Positions 24,824 to 36,141 of a DNA stretch of 64,000 nt are shown here, in pieces. The position numbers and the translations under genes were made by a program. Below the pieces are notes generated by a model. The model saw only the letters and a program-made list of their open reading frames with translations. It ran no database searches and was not told where the DNA came from. The DNA is from Gigaspora margarita (lineage: Eukaryota > Glomeromycota > Glomeromycetes > Diversisporales > Gigasporaceae): positions 186,001 through 250,000 of the forward strand of contig WTPW01000986.1 of assembly GCA_009809945.1 (NCBI GenBank), read 5' to 3'. Every line of letters starts with the position of its first letter. Within the stretch, counting starts at the first letter, position 1.

Positions 24824-26590
24824 ATATATGTGCAAATTTAAATCTATGTGCGCTATGTCTACTGCATGAATCCAATTTACATTACTAACCCTAACCCTAA
24901 TTTAGGCTGAGTCCTTAAGCATGTGATGTGATTACCACGAATATATTACTCTACCCAATAATTATTTTTAAATGAAATTTCTAATCTGGTAAAGATCTTA
25001 TCAGAAAAAGATGTCAGAAACATGCCACGTCAGAAAAATTTTCTTTCTGAAATATATCATGTCAGTAAAATGTCTTTTTGACAATATTACCTATCAAGAA
25101 AAGAGAAGGTCAAAAACATGATATGTTGAGGAAAGATTTTGTCAACAAAAATGCTTTAGGTAAAACATTCTGTCAGGATATAGTGTTGGAAAAATGAGCT
25201 AATAGGGAACTAACTGTCAGAAAATCAAGCAACATCCCATGGACCTGGGTTTTAGTCTCATGACAAATGGATGCTACATGACTTCATTCATAGCATCTCA
25301 TATATAGGGTGCAAAACAGGCCAGGTTAGGTTAGGCTTTCTAAGACCTAAAATAGAGGCCAAAAGTTTTTTTAGGCCCGATTAAAGCCCAAGCCCAACAA
25401 AAAGCCTGTTAAACAAACTGGGCGGGCCTTATTATAAATCAGGCTCGAGCCTGACAAAAAAGCCTACTAAGCAAACTGGCTGGACTTTATTTTAAATTTG
25501 GCCAAAGACCAGTTCAGCTGTATTTCATATGAATTTTTGACTCTGACAGCAGAAGATGCTATTAGAATTGAATTATAACCTTTTTTGAGAGTTGATAGTA
25601 TAGTGTTAAAGATGAAATAATATAATCAAAATGTCACACAATTGAAAAATTTTTATTTAATAAAGTCATAGCTTCAAATTTAAAATTATAAATTTCATTG
25701 CACTTTGCAAAAAAAATTATTGAACCTCTAAAAGTAACAAGTACAACATTTGTTTATGTATTTCAAAAAGCAATTATTCAGCTTTCTGCTATTTCAAAAT
25801 TATATATGCAATTTTTTCAAAAAATCCTTATTAAATTTGTGCCCAAATTGCTAACCACTATTGTAGCCCGAGGAAAAATTTAACTGAACTTATAGTAACC
25901 AACTGTCAATCAATCTGTAATCTAGTTTGGTAACAAAAAGATTGAAATTGTATTCTATTTTTTTTAGAATTATACCACCAGTTACATTATTTCTTACTTT
26001 ATATGAAAAACTATTATCATTAATCATATTGAGCATCATCCCTCAATTTTTCCCAGCCTTGTTTCTTTTCATTTTTTAATCAGTTTTGGCCACATACTAA
26101 CATTTCAGCAGTTTCCAAAGAGAGATTTGATCATTCATAATCAATAATCCTATCTGCGATACTAAATATCTAAACAAAAATGCATAGTTAATGCAAAAAC
26201 TTAACCAATACTGAAGCTAACCAAAGAAAAATTTTTTCTAATAATTAAATGGTAAACTTCAGTGTTTAAAATAGAAATTTTAATTTACTAGTACATGCAC
26301 CTTTTATATAAAAAATACTGGTTCAAAAAAAAACCTGCTTTAGTAGAAAATGATCATCAAAACATTGGGTATATAGATGCACACACCGGTTACTTCAAAA
26401 AATTCTGGATCATGCACCATTTGTTGCACTGGCCCAATTATAAAATACTGATATATGCAATATAGAAAATGGTAGATCCAGATTTTATCATGCTATTTTA
26501 TATACTAGTTAACTTCAGTATTAGCCAAAGTTTAGCATTAATTACCAAAAAATAAGTTAATTTATATTAATAAGTCAATACAGATACTTA

Positions 26591-26680
26591 CCTTATAAGT
26601 GCAAAATAATGCACAGGGGCATTATTTCGAATTTTGGCTAAAATTCGAATTAATTTCTGTGTATTATTTCGCACTTATAT
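26591..26680. repeat. About 90-bp palindrome (ATAAGTGCAAAATAATGC)
   Basis: The TTATAAGTGCAAAATAATGC half pairs with GTATTATTTCGCACTTATA, with AATTCGAATT in the middle. It lies in the hAT transposase intron and directly abuts the nested element at 26681. Confidence 0.6.
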
Positions 26681-27792
26681 GGAGGTCAGCTAAAGCAGAG
26701 TAAATTTGATTGTCTAGATGCATGATGTCGATCAGTGAATGATTTCTACATTTACGAACAAAATTTGGTATTTTTTATATCTTTTAGCAAAGGTTTCTCA
26801 ACAGCTATGTAATTAAACTTAATAGAAAATTTTTTATTCAATTCTACAAGCTTGCAGAATTGGAATAAAAAAAAGATTCATTGGGTTTGACCTGGTAGTT
26901 ATTGAGAAACGTTTGTTTAAAGTTTAAAAAAAATCATCGAAATCTTAGAGAAATACAGATATATTATAGCTATGATCATTTTTTAAAATTTAAATAAAAA
27001 AATTTCTCGATAATTACTGAACCAAATTCAATGAAAATTTTTTTATTTTAATTCTACAAGCCTGTAGAATTAAAGCAAAAGAATATATCGAACTTGGATT
27101 TGTAGTTGTTGAGAAATATTGATGAAAACTTCAAAAAATTTAGCCGCAACTTCTCTTTTATAGGTACTAAAATTTAACGAAGATTACTCAACACATACTA
27201 ATCAAATTTGATCAATATTTTTTATTTTAATTTTATAAGATTATAGAACTAAATAAAAAAAATTTTGATCGAATTTTGTCAGTTATATGCAAGTAATTTT
27301 GTTTAAAATTGAAGCATCTGTAAAGAAAAACTGCGGTTAAAAATTTTTTTTTTTAGCTTTCAATAAATATACCTTAACAACTACCAATCCAAATTCGATT
27401 ATTTTTTTATTTTAATTCTACAATTTTGTTGAATTATAATAAAAAATTTTTCATTAAATTTGGTTTGGTAATTATCAAGAAATTTTTATTTAAATTTTAA
27501 AAAACATGATCGTAACCATATATCTGTATTTTTCTAAAGATTTTGATGATTTTTTTTAAACTTTAAACAAACGTTTCTCAATAACTACCAGGCCAAACTC
27601 AATGAATCTTTTTTTCTTCAATTCTGCAAGCTTGTAGAATTGAATAAAAAATTTTTTATTAAGTTTAATTACATGGCTGTTCAGAAAACTTTGCTAAAAG
27701 ATATAAAAAATACAAAATTTTGTTCGTAATCATTTACTGATTGATATTACGCATATAGACAATCAAAACTCACTCCGCTTTAGCTGACCTCC
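26681..27792. mobile_element. 1.11-kb TIR element inserted in the hAT transposase, 6-bp TSD
   Basis: Ends are GGAGGTCAGCTAAAGC and the inverted GCTTTAGCTGACCTCC. TSD TTATAT lies at 26675-26680 and 27793-27798. The interior has at least six mirrored copies of ATTCTACAAGCTTGCAGAAT-like and AATGAATCTTTTTT words. Non-coding. The ends relate it to the 291-bp element at 11609-11899. It sits in an intron of the transposase gene. Confidence 0.85.
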
Positions 27793-28640
27793 TTATATGG
27801 TAATTGAAATTTTTACTTACTGATTCGGAAGCTAAAGAGGTTATTGGGATTGCAAGAATATTCCTCAGCATTGATGATAAAGAAGGATACTTCAGTTCAT
27901 TTTCTTTCCACCATACTGGAACATCAAATGTCCCAGAACTAGAACGGGAAACAAGCAGATCACTCAAATATTGCTCAAATTCATCCATATTATTTGTGGC
28001 ATGAACTTGATTATCTTTAAAAAAATGGTCATAGCTCTGCATCAAGTCATTATTCTGTAAAAAAAGATCAGAAAAATCACTGTAATTATTAAAAGAAGCT
28101 GTATTTTGCGCATATGTCGATTAATAAATTATTGAAGCTCTATAAAATAAGAAATCGCAATTGATTAGTAAAAATCATTTTTTTTTTAAAAAAAAGTAAA
28201 ATTTAAAGATAGCTTTTCTCATTTTAATATTGTTTAGTTTTTTTTTTGCTTCAGCAAATGATAGATTCATTTTTTGCTCATATATATTTGAGTAAGTAAT
28301 GATATCTTGTTGCGAGGATCCAAAATCGATGCAAGACAATACATTTCACCCATGTCTGACTAATATTTATCAAATTTTAATTGCATTGCATGACCATTTG
28401 ACAAATAAGCAGATTTGTGTTAGTAATATTTCGTTCAATGTGTATCTTGATTTTTACTATATGGGGAAGAAAGATATTTGCAGTCAAATATTTACTTCTA
28501 GAAATAAGATTTGTGACTATATTAAAATTAATGTTCAACTAGTATGTCTTTGATAAATAAACCCTAAAAAAACTAATAAAAATTTAGAAAATATGCATAA
28601 AGTTTGTATAATAAATTCTTGGTTGTCTTAAAAGAGTTAG

Positions 28641-28728
28641 TAGCCCAGACTAATTTGTCTTTTTTAAAATAGAACTAGTAGTTTAAACCACTAGTTCTAT
28701 ATTAAAAAAGACAAATTAGTCCAGACTA
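28641..28728. repeat. 88-bp near-perfect palindrome
   Basis: Arms AGACTAATTTGTCTTTTTTA / TAAAAAAGACAAATTAGTC and AGAACTAGT / ACTAGTTCT surround a GTTTAAAC centre at about 28681-28688. Mismatches are very few. It is inserted in the decayed hAT transposase and is too short to encode anything. Confidence 0.8.
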
Positions 28729-31176
28729 TTAACATTCCAGATTGCCTTCATAAAACAGTTTTAAAAAGCTACAAATATGTTTAGCCTTATCCCAAACATC
28801 ATCGAAAGGCATAATTAAACCAAAATTACTATCTCATAGTACAAGATATTCAAAAACCTTTTTATATAATATAGTAGATGATAACATGAGATACACAGAA
28901 TTCCAACAAGTTAGAATGTCAAGAGTTGGTCATAAACTATACACAAGCTCAGAACAACATCCAACTATAGCATCTTCAAAGTTCTGTTGTTATGCTTGCA
29001 AGCTATAAATCTACTTAACGCATTCTTAAAGTTTACATATAATATTCCTAACCGTTTTTAGACCATCAGTAACTACTAGGCTCAATATATAAACACAGTA
29101 CCACTAATGCAATAAACTTTCATTTGCAATAAGCATGTTTTGTCTCTCAAGATTGCGCTTTAGATTCGTTATTGTGGCATTATTACTAGTTGCATTGTCC
29201 AGCATGATTGCTAATATTCTAGATGCAATATTCCACTCATTAAAGCATGTTAAGAGCATGTTACTAATAACGATTCCCATATGCAGTGCAGGAACCAATT
29301 TGAACCCCAAAACTAATTTCTGAAGCTTCCAGTCTTTATTAATGAAATGACATATTATAACTATATACCAAGGCTTTGGACTGACATCCATAAATCTGTT
29401 GTATAACTAATATTTCTGGGTGCCTCTTGCACCATTATATGAACTTTTTTTTTAAGATTACTAACAATTTTCATGCATCTTCATGCACTATTCATTCACT
29501 TACCATTTTATATTGTGGTTGCAAGTTTTTAATGAACTTTATGAAACCTTCATGCATAACTATGCAAAATGGATATGAATACTGAATAATCATTTTTATC
29601 ATATCTAGTCAGCTTGTTTTTTGTGAAAATTTGTAGAGAACAAGGCCTGATTCGGACAACTGTAATGTTTGTTGTGAATTGTCTGCCTTTAAATACTTTC
29701 TACATTTCGTGTTTTTCATATGTCTAATTAAAGAACTAGTTCCCATATCATTATCATGTTTTAAAAAATTCTTGCAATGTGTACATTGAACAGAATTCTC
29801 TAGAAAAAAAATTATATAGTATAGCTATTAACTAATAACATAATTAATTACAATTATCTTAAAAAAAAGAAATTTTACTCTTATTAGAATCTTTAACAAA
29901 ATGACAATCTTTAAAAACCATGACTTATTTGCTTTATATTTTTTACTAACAACAGCCATCTCACAGTCTTTATCAGTAGTAGTAATTTCTGAGCTTTCAT
30001 TAATTGTAGTTGCTTTAGGTCTTTTACCTTCACTAACAACAGAATAAATGTTTTCTACTTCTAAATTATAATAGATGAGCATTAGTAACTTTAATTTAGA
30101 ATCATGGTTCTTTAGTGCATTAGTATACCATCATCTATTTTGTATCTGATTCCAAAAAATGTAATATTAATTATATATGATAGAATAATTCAAATCATCA
30201 TTACTTAATTAAGATGAATGATTTTTATCAATACTTACAGGTAATAAAGTAGCATGTATACATCTTATTTGGTATTGAATTAAGAAAAATGGGTTTACAG
30301 AATTTGGTATATATCATGCAATCTCTATACAACTATGCAATCTAAAAAAATATACATAGATACATATTAATTATTGTTTCTCTTTTGACTCTAAATTGGC
30401 TCTTATTTTACATACCATGGTAAATTTTTTTATTGCTTTTTTTTTACAAATATTTTTCTAATCAATATTTGTTTACCAGACTTACTTGTCTGGCTTCTTG
30501 ATTTTTATTTTTCCTACCTAGTAAAGTTTATGTACATATACACGTATAGTGCAAGTCTAAATATTACAATTATATTAGAGACAAAAATTAAAATCTTTTT
30601 TTAAAAAAAAGATAGTCAAGTAACACAATTTAAATCAATATTTCTTAAATCTACTTCATTGGTGGCTTCTATAATGAATAAGGTAAAATTGAGATTTTTA
30701 TTCTTGTACTGTATTGGTTAGTACAGAATAAAGTTTTTTTGCACTCTTATACTATAATTACAAATAAAGTATATGTGTATATACATAATCTATATTACTA
30801 ACCTCTAGGGTTTACTAGGTCTAATTAAGCCTAATCATGTATATTACAGAGGCCCAGGACCAGCCTGATATTTTTTAGGCCCAGCCTAAGCCCAGCCTGC
30901 TTTATAAAAATGTGAGCCTGAAACTAGAACTGAGCCTAGCCTGGCCTGCTAATTTCCAGGTTTAGCCTGACCCACTCTGTACCCTACTCATATATAATAG
31001 CAAATCTCTATACTTCAATTCTGGGTCTGTTTGTTTTAATACTTTTGATTGGTCAAAATTGAAAAGCATGATATAACATAGCAATATTAGTGTGAATAAG
31101 TAATATGACAATTTTATGAGAATTTGTGATCATTTGCATTATAAATTGATCATTAATGTTTAATCAAGATGTCATA

Positions 31177-31492
31177 CCGTATATTCCCGAAAATAAGCTA
31201 CTCCGAAAATAAGCAACCCCCCTGATTTTTTTCAAAAATCTCAAAAAACGCGTTAGCAGTTGCTACATATAAAAGTCTAAATTTTACTAAGTAAACATCA
31301 AAAGTGCCATTAAGTAAACTTGTTCAGGACACAAAAATACACTTATAGTAAAATTTTATAGCATTTGGATAACTTTTTATTAGTACGTTTTTCAATTTTT
31401 CAAAAAATTTAGCAATTCGAAAATAAGCAACCCCCCATTTTTTCGTGTAATTTTTGCCCCAAAAAAGGTTGCTTATTTTCAGGAATATACGG
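31177..31492. mobile_element. 316-bp TA-flanked MITE (CCGTATATTCC family)
   Basis: Ends CCGTATATTCCCGAAAATAA and the inverted TTATTTTCAGGAATATACGG, flanked by TA (31175-31176 and 31493-31494). AATAAGCAACCCCC words follow. A partial relative (CTGTATATTGCCAAAAATAA then GCTACCCC) begins near the window end at 63925. Confidence 0.75.
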
Positions 31493-31626
31493 TAATGATC
31501 ACGGGAATGATATATTAATTATTTGAAAATTTTCTCATGTTTAGATCATATGTTTCAGTTATGACTAATCATAAGTATTAAAATGAGCATTACAACATTT
31601 CAATCATTTGTATTAGTGCCATTATA

Positions 31627-32335
31627 GGTTGTTGCTTGATTCCCTAAAAGTTAGTTCCCTACTAGCTTTTTTTTTTGACACTATATCCCTAACAAAATGT
31701 TTTACCTACAGCATTTTTTGTTGACAGAATCTTTCTTTCACATACTATATTTTTGACCTCCCTTTTCTTGACAGAACATATTTTTGAAAAGATATTTTAC
31801 TGACATGACATATTTTAAAAAGAATATTTTTCTGACATGACATGTTTCTGATATATTTTCTGACAAGATCTTTTCCTGATTAGAAATTTCATTTAAATAT
31901 AATTATTGAATAGAGTGATATATTCATAATAATCGCATCACATGCTTAAAAACCCAGCCTAAATTAGTGTTAGGGTTAGGGTTATATTAGGTTAGATGAT
32001 AGTATAATTTAGCCCAAGTTGACAGTACTAGTAAAAAATAACATAGTTGTATAATTTCACATGATATGATAATCACTAGATTTATCATTCTTGTCAAAAA
32101 AAGTGCATTCAATAAAACTTAGTATCAGAGAAAAGTCAAATTATAAATATGTTATGTCAGATAAATGTCTTGTCAAAAATATAAGATGTCAAGGAAAGGG
32201 TATGTTGAAAACATGGTATATCAAGGAAAGATTCTGTCAACAAAAAGTGCTATAGGTGAAACATTCTGTCAGGGATATAGTATCAGAAAAATAAGCTAGT
32301 GAGAAACTAACTTTCAGAAAATCATACCAGAATCC
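31627..32335. mobile_element. TGACA-array long-TIR element, copy 4 (most complete, 709 bp)
   Basis: The left arm starts GGTTGTTGCTTGATTCCC; the right arm ends ATCATACCAGAATCC. The arms are about 280 bp each and inverted, with GACA/TGTC every 15-30 bp. The centre holds GTGTTAGGGTTAGGGTTA. It interrupts a 31012-type repeat; the flanks share TTATA, so a short or eroded TSD is possible. Confidence 0.75.
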
Positions 32336-33651
32336 TGTTATAAGCTGATTAATCAAAATAGCACATTATTATGGAAACAATATAACAATTACTTGAATAT
32401 TAAAATCACAATTTTACTACTTGCATATCATGTGTTTCAAATATGATCAATCAATAGCGTTAAAGCAAACAGGCCCAGGATTGAAGTATAGAGAAGTGAA
32501 GATAGAATTTGTAATATTATGTAATTATTAAATTTTTCTATAATTATTGTGACATTTTGAATATTTGCATTGTAAATTGATCATTGATGTTTAATTGAGA
32601 AGTTGCAATGATTATAGGAATAATATATAAATTACTTAGATATTATGATTTGTAATTACTTAAAAATTTTCTTGTTTAGATCATATGTTTTGGTTATAAT
32701 AAATCATAAATATTAAAATGATCATTGCAATATTTCAATTATTTGCATTAGTGTCATTATAAGTTAATTTATCAAAATGGCAAAATGATCAGAAAAAGAA
32801 TATAACAATTACTCAAAAATTATATTTACTTATTTTTTTTACTTTTAGGTCACATGTTTTATATATGATTAATCAATAGGGTTAAAGCAAACAAACCTAA
32901 GATTGGAGTATAACAAAGAAGAAAAATGTTAAAGCAAATATATTTATGATTAGAGTATACAAAAATTAATAGTATAAAATTCATTAATAGATGCATCTAA
33001 TATGTTAATGAAATTATGAGTATTGTTTTTTTTTAATTATAATTAATGATAACATTCTGTTTGTTATTGTGTGACATAAACATGGGAAGGTCAGTGTGAA
33101 TAAGTATGTAAGTGAATATGACAATTGTTATAAGAGTAATATTATGTAATTATTATATCATTTTTGTGTTCATTGGTGCATTTTGGTAAATTGATCATTG
33201 ACATTTAATTGAAATGTCATAATGATTATGGAAATAATACACTCAAATATTGTGATTGTAATTACTTGAAAATTTCCTTACATTTAGATCACATATTTCA
33301 GTTATAACTAATCAAAAGTATTAAAATAATCATTGTGACATTTTGATCATTTGCATCATGCTATTATAAGTTGATTAATTAAAATGGCGCAATGATCACA
33401 GAAACAAAATAACAATTACTTGAATATTATAATTACTTGATTGTAATCTGTTAATTTTTCTACTTTCAGATTACATTTTTCAAATATGACCAATTAATAG
33501 TGTTAAAATAAACAGATCTGAGATTAAAGTATAGAGAAGTAAAGAAGAAAAATGTTAGAACAAATAGATTTATAATTAGAGTATACAAAAATTAATGGTA
33601 TAAAAATACATTAATGGATGCATTCAATATGTTACTGAAATTACAAGTTTT

Positions 33652-34719
33652 TTTTTTTTTTTGTTTTACAACTGAGACCATGTCTTTGTTCTTTTTTATT
33701 GATTTAATAAAATTATAGTACATATATATATACAGTAGTGTTCCAAGCTGATTAAGCTAGCCGCTTAGCTGGCAGCTTAGCCACTTAGCCAGCTGATAGT
33801 TTGCCTAGCCGGCTAATAATGGCTAATAATGCCAATTCCTAAATTTTATAGTGTAACTAATATAGGCTTTCTTTAATTATACAAGATTTTCTCAACTTAG
33901 AAACATGTATTAATTTTCAGTTTTATTGCAATGGATCAATTTCTATCTTAGTTCGGAACATAAAAAAGCAATAAATCATAATTATTTAAATTAATTATTG
34001 ATTTATGCAAGTACAAAAGGTCTAAGCTGATCAAATCAGCCAATTAGTCAGCTAATAGTTTTATTAGCTGTTTCATTAGTCAGCGAACTATTAATCTGTT
34101 TTTATTGGGTGCCTTTATGTTAAGGAAAACTTTTCATTATAAATTTTGGTTGTAGAACTAACTTTTAATGTTAAGTATGTAGCTCTTATTTTTGGATCAG
34201 CACTATACCATCAGCTAAGCTGCTAAGCCATTAAAAATTTATCAGCTTAGCCTAGCCATAAAAATTTAATTAGCTTGTAACACTAATATACAGAATGTCA
34301 TTTATCTCTAAGAATTCTGGACTCAGGCTACTTTACCTGTGGCCTAGAAGTTGGCTAGAAGAACACGTGTCCTGTATAGTCTTATTTTCCAAGTTTTAAC
34401 CTCTGACTTTGGTTCCACTACCCTAACAACGGCCATGGTCTTCTGGAAAACGCTACCAGGAGTTCGTGACTTGATCTTTACTATGTCTCATGACTTCAGT
34501 TATACAAATCGTAGGTCCAAACTAACAAGTTAAGCCTCAACGAGTTTGTTACACCAATTACTATATTAAGTCCATCGAATGATGTCCTGGGTCCCTGTCT
34601 TCCCACAGTGTTGCAGTTCTCTAATAAGAATTGGTATTCGCCGCCAACGAGATTTGAACTGGCAACCTTGCAATTTGCGACCTCGGAGCATAACCGCTAT
34701 GCTATCAGACCTGAGGTCT
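33652..34719 (-). mobile_element. SINE with tRNA-like head, minus strand, 17-bp TSD
   Basis: The TSD CTGAAATTACAAGTTTT is at 33635-33651 and 34720-34736. Read on the minus strand, the element starts GAGACCTCAGGTCTG and has a box A-like TAGCATAGCGGTTATGC and a box B-like GGTTGCCAGTTCAAATC within about 75 nt. These are internal RNA polymerase III promoter signals. It ends in AAAGACATGGTCTCAGTTGT followed by a poly(A) tail (33652-33661 as T). Without the nested element at 33736-34285 and its 8-bp duplication it is about 510 bp. The tail matches the SINE at 43711-43999. Confidence 0.85.
33736..34285. mobile_element. 550-bp hAT-type MITE nested in the SINE
   Basis: Ends TAGTGTTCCAAGCTGATTAA and the inverted TTAATTAGCTTGTAACACTA. 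Perfect 8-bp TSD ATATACAG (33728-33735 and 34286-34293). Subterminal zones are made of GCTTAGCC / GGCTAAG / AGCTGGC repeats. Confidence 0.85.
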
Positions 34720-34736
34720 CTGAAATTACAAGTTTT

Positions 34737-35094
34737 GTTTTTTTGTAATTATAATTAACAATAACATTCTGTTGTTACCATGATTGTAGGTTTTATTTAC
34801 TTATTTATTTTTTTAATTATTGTTATTTTTTGTAATTATAATATTTGAATTACAACATTCCCATAATCATTGTGACATTTTGAGCATTTGCATTATTATT
34901 ATTATGAATTAATCATTAATTGATCAAAATGCTACAAAAATTACTGAAATAATGTAATAATTATTCAAATTTTATTTGTTTATTTTTTTTGCTTTCTGTT
35001 CTTTGATTTAAAGTATGTGTGCTTTTTTTTCATACACAATTATAAGTATATATGCTTTTACAATTTTGACTAAAAAAGTCATTCAATTATCATA
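34737..35094. other. Remainder of the long repeat and spacer
   Basis: TTTTTGTAATTATAATTAAC and TTGCATTATTATTATTATGA resemble repeat units upstream. No gene. Confidence 0.4.
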
Positions 35095-35535
35095 CCGTAA
35101 ATTCTCGAAATAATGGGCATCTGCGCATTATTTTGAATACGTGGGCGTTATTTCGAGTACGCGCATGGGCATTATTTTGAATCTATAGGTTAGTTTTTTG
35201 AAACTAGCACAATACAGCATAGGTAAAAAAAAAAAAAGAATCCGCTTATTTATATAATCATGAATTCTTATAAGATCATAAATTTTCTTTGCTTTTTTAT
35301 CTTCGGATAACTCCCATTCATTTTCTGTTTTCGAGATTTTGAACTAAACCATAAATTCTTAATACTGCATTGTTGATCATTGATCTTAGAGAAGGGATGT
35401 CATGATATAAATGTATATGGTGGGGTGCGCATTATTTCAGGCGCGCATGGGCGTTATTTTGAAACCACGTATGCTATTTTTAAGGGGCGCGATTTTTGAA
35501 ATAACGCCCATGCCCGTTATTTCGAGAATTTACAG
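35095..35535. mobile_element. 441-bp TA-flanked MITE (CCGTAAATTCTCG family)
   Basis: Left end CCGTAAATTCTCGAAATAAT; inverted right end ATAACGGGCATGGGCG... read as TTATTTCGAGAATTTACAG. TA at 35093-35094 and 35536-35537. Subterminal GGGCGTTATTTCGAG repeats. Confidence 0.75.
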
Positions 35536-35537
35536 TA

Positions 35538-36133
35538 CATGTAATTTTGTATATCATATTTTGATAGATAATTTACAAGATTTTGTAAGCTTTGGCATAT
35601 GTTCACTTTAATAATTTAGTCATTATTTCTAATAAGTTTAAATATTTTGAATTATATATTATAGTTAATTTGTAATAAATGATATATTGTTGGGAATTGG
35701 GTTTTAAAATTTAATTTATTTATGAAATTATGTAAATTACTGTAATTTCCAATTCTTATATTATAATGACAATAATTTTGGGCCTAATAACTGTGTTGTA
35801 TATTTTGGCTGTTAACAGCCTTTTTTGCCATGTCTATGTCCAAAATTGTCCAAATATCCAAGATTGTCTAAAGCTTTTCAGGCTTTAATAATTAATAAAT
35901 CTATCTAAAAAACATATGACTATATATTTTTTAGGTGCTAAACACATTCTAGTTAAAATTAAATAAGTTATCTTAATAAAATTTCAAGTAATTTTATTTT
36001 ATTTAATTGTCCAAAATTGTCCAAAAATGTCCAAATCATTGTTCAAAGCTGTCCTGTAACAAACTGCTAATAACATGTAACTGTTATTAATATTGAGTGC
36101 AATCATAACTAATAAATAATAATAATAATAATA
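35538..36133. other. AT-rich spacer, nothing recognised
   Basis: GTCCAAAATTGTCCAAA words recur at 35840-35870 and 36006-36035; otherwise featureless. Confidence 0.4.
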
Positions 36134-36141
36134 TATTAATA

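Larger units (their letters stand above)
23374..25238. mobile_element. TGACA-array long-TIR element, copy 3, doubly interrupted
   Basis: The left arm 23374-23720 begins GGTATGATTCCCTGAAAG. The right arm about 24885-25238 is inverted and ends in CAAGCAACATCCC. The centre has mirrored CCTAACCCTAACC tracts (23700-23725, 24890-24903), split by the insertion at 23809-24823. Confidence 0.72.
26040..30082 (-). pseudogene. hAT-family transposase remnant (BED zinc finger, RNase H-like core, C-terminal dimerisation region)
   Basis: Pieces appear on the minus strand in the order expected of a hAT transposase. About 30082-29880 is the N-terminus. A BED-type finger (CTHC ... SSLIRHMKNTKC) lies at about 29620-29790. 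The catalytic-core segment HFINKDWKLQ ... LDNATSNN is at 29104-29391. LSLVVTDGLKTVRN and LTCWNSVYLML are at about 28870-29085. KFDKY-stop-SDMGE ... ILDPRNKI is at about 28300-28400. WWKENELKYPSLSSMLRNIL ... ITSLASES is at 27815-28045, ending at a GTAAGT donor. FSIADRIIDYE ... LSLETAEMLVCGQN lies at about 26050-26165. Stops replace conserved Trp (TAG at 28360-28362, TGA at 26080-26082). Frameshifts and two insertions add to the damage. Not functional as read. Confidence 0.88.
25305..30986 (-). mobile_element. Complete hAT DNA transposon with TIRs and 8-bp TSD
   Basis: The left end TAGGGTGCAAAACAGGCCAG matches the inverted right end (TAGGGTACAGAGTGGGTCAG). The perfect 8-bp TSD CTCATATA lies at 25297-25304 and 30987-30994. 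GGCCCAGCCT / AGGCT-type subterminal repeats occupy 25320-25480 and 30835-30975, as expected for transposase-binding regions. The element is 5.7 kb, or about 4.5 kb without the nested 26681-27792 insertion. It contains its own hAT transposase remnant on the minus strand. Confidence 0.87.
31012..34990. repeat. Degenerate long direct repeats with inverted terminal words
   Basis: CTCTATACTTCAATTCTGGG at 31014 is mirrored by GGATTGAAGTATAGAGAAG near 32467. Related GGTTAAAGCAAACAAACC / TTGGAGTATA segments recur near 32880 and 33500. Between them, segments such as CATTTGCATTA, TTGATCATTGATGTTTAATT and AAAATGATCATTGC repeat at roughly 450-640 bp. Younger elements (31177, 31627, 33652) interrupt the array. 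No coding sequence. Confidence 0.55.

Noticed and set aside
28299..28553. Plus-strand 84-residue frame
   Set aside because: Antisense to the hAT segment with ILDPRNKI; the minus strand carries the conserved signal.
34640..34719. A genuine tRNA gene
   Set aside because: Box A and B are present, but the sequence continues into a SINE body with poly(A) tail and TSD, and cloverleaf pairing is poor; it is the SINE head.
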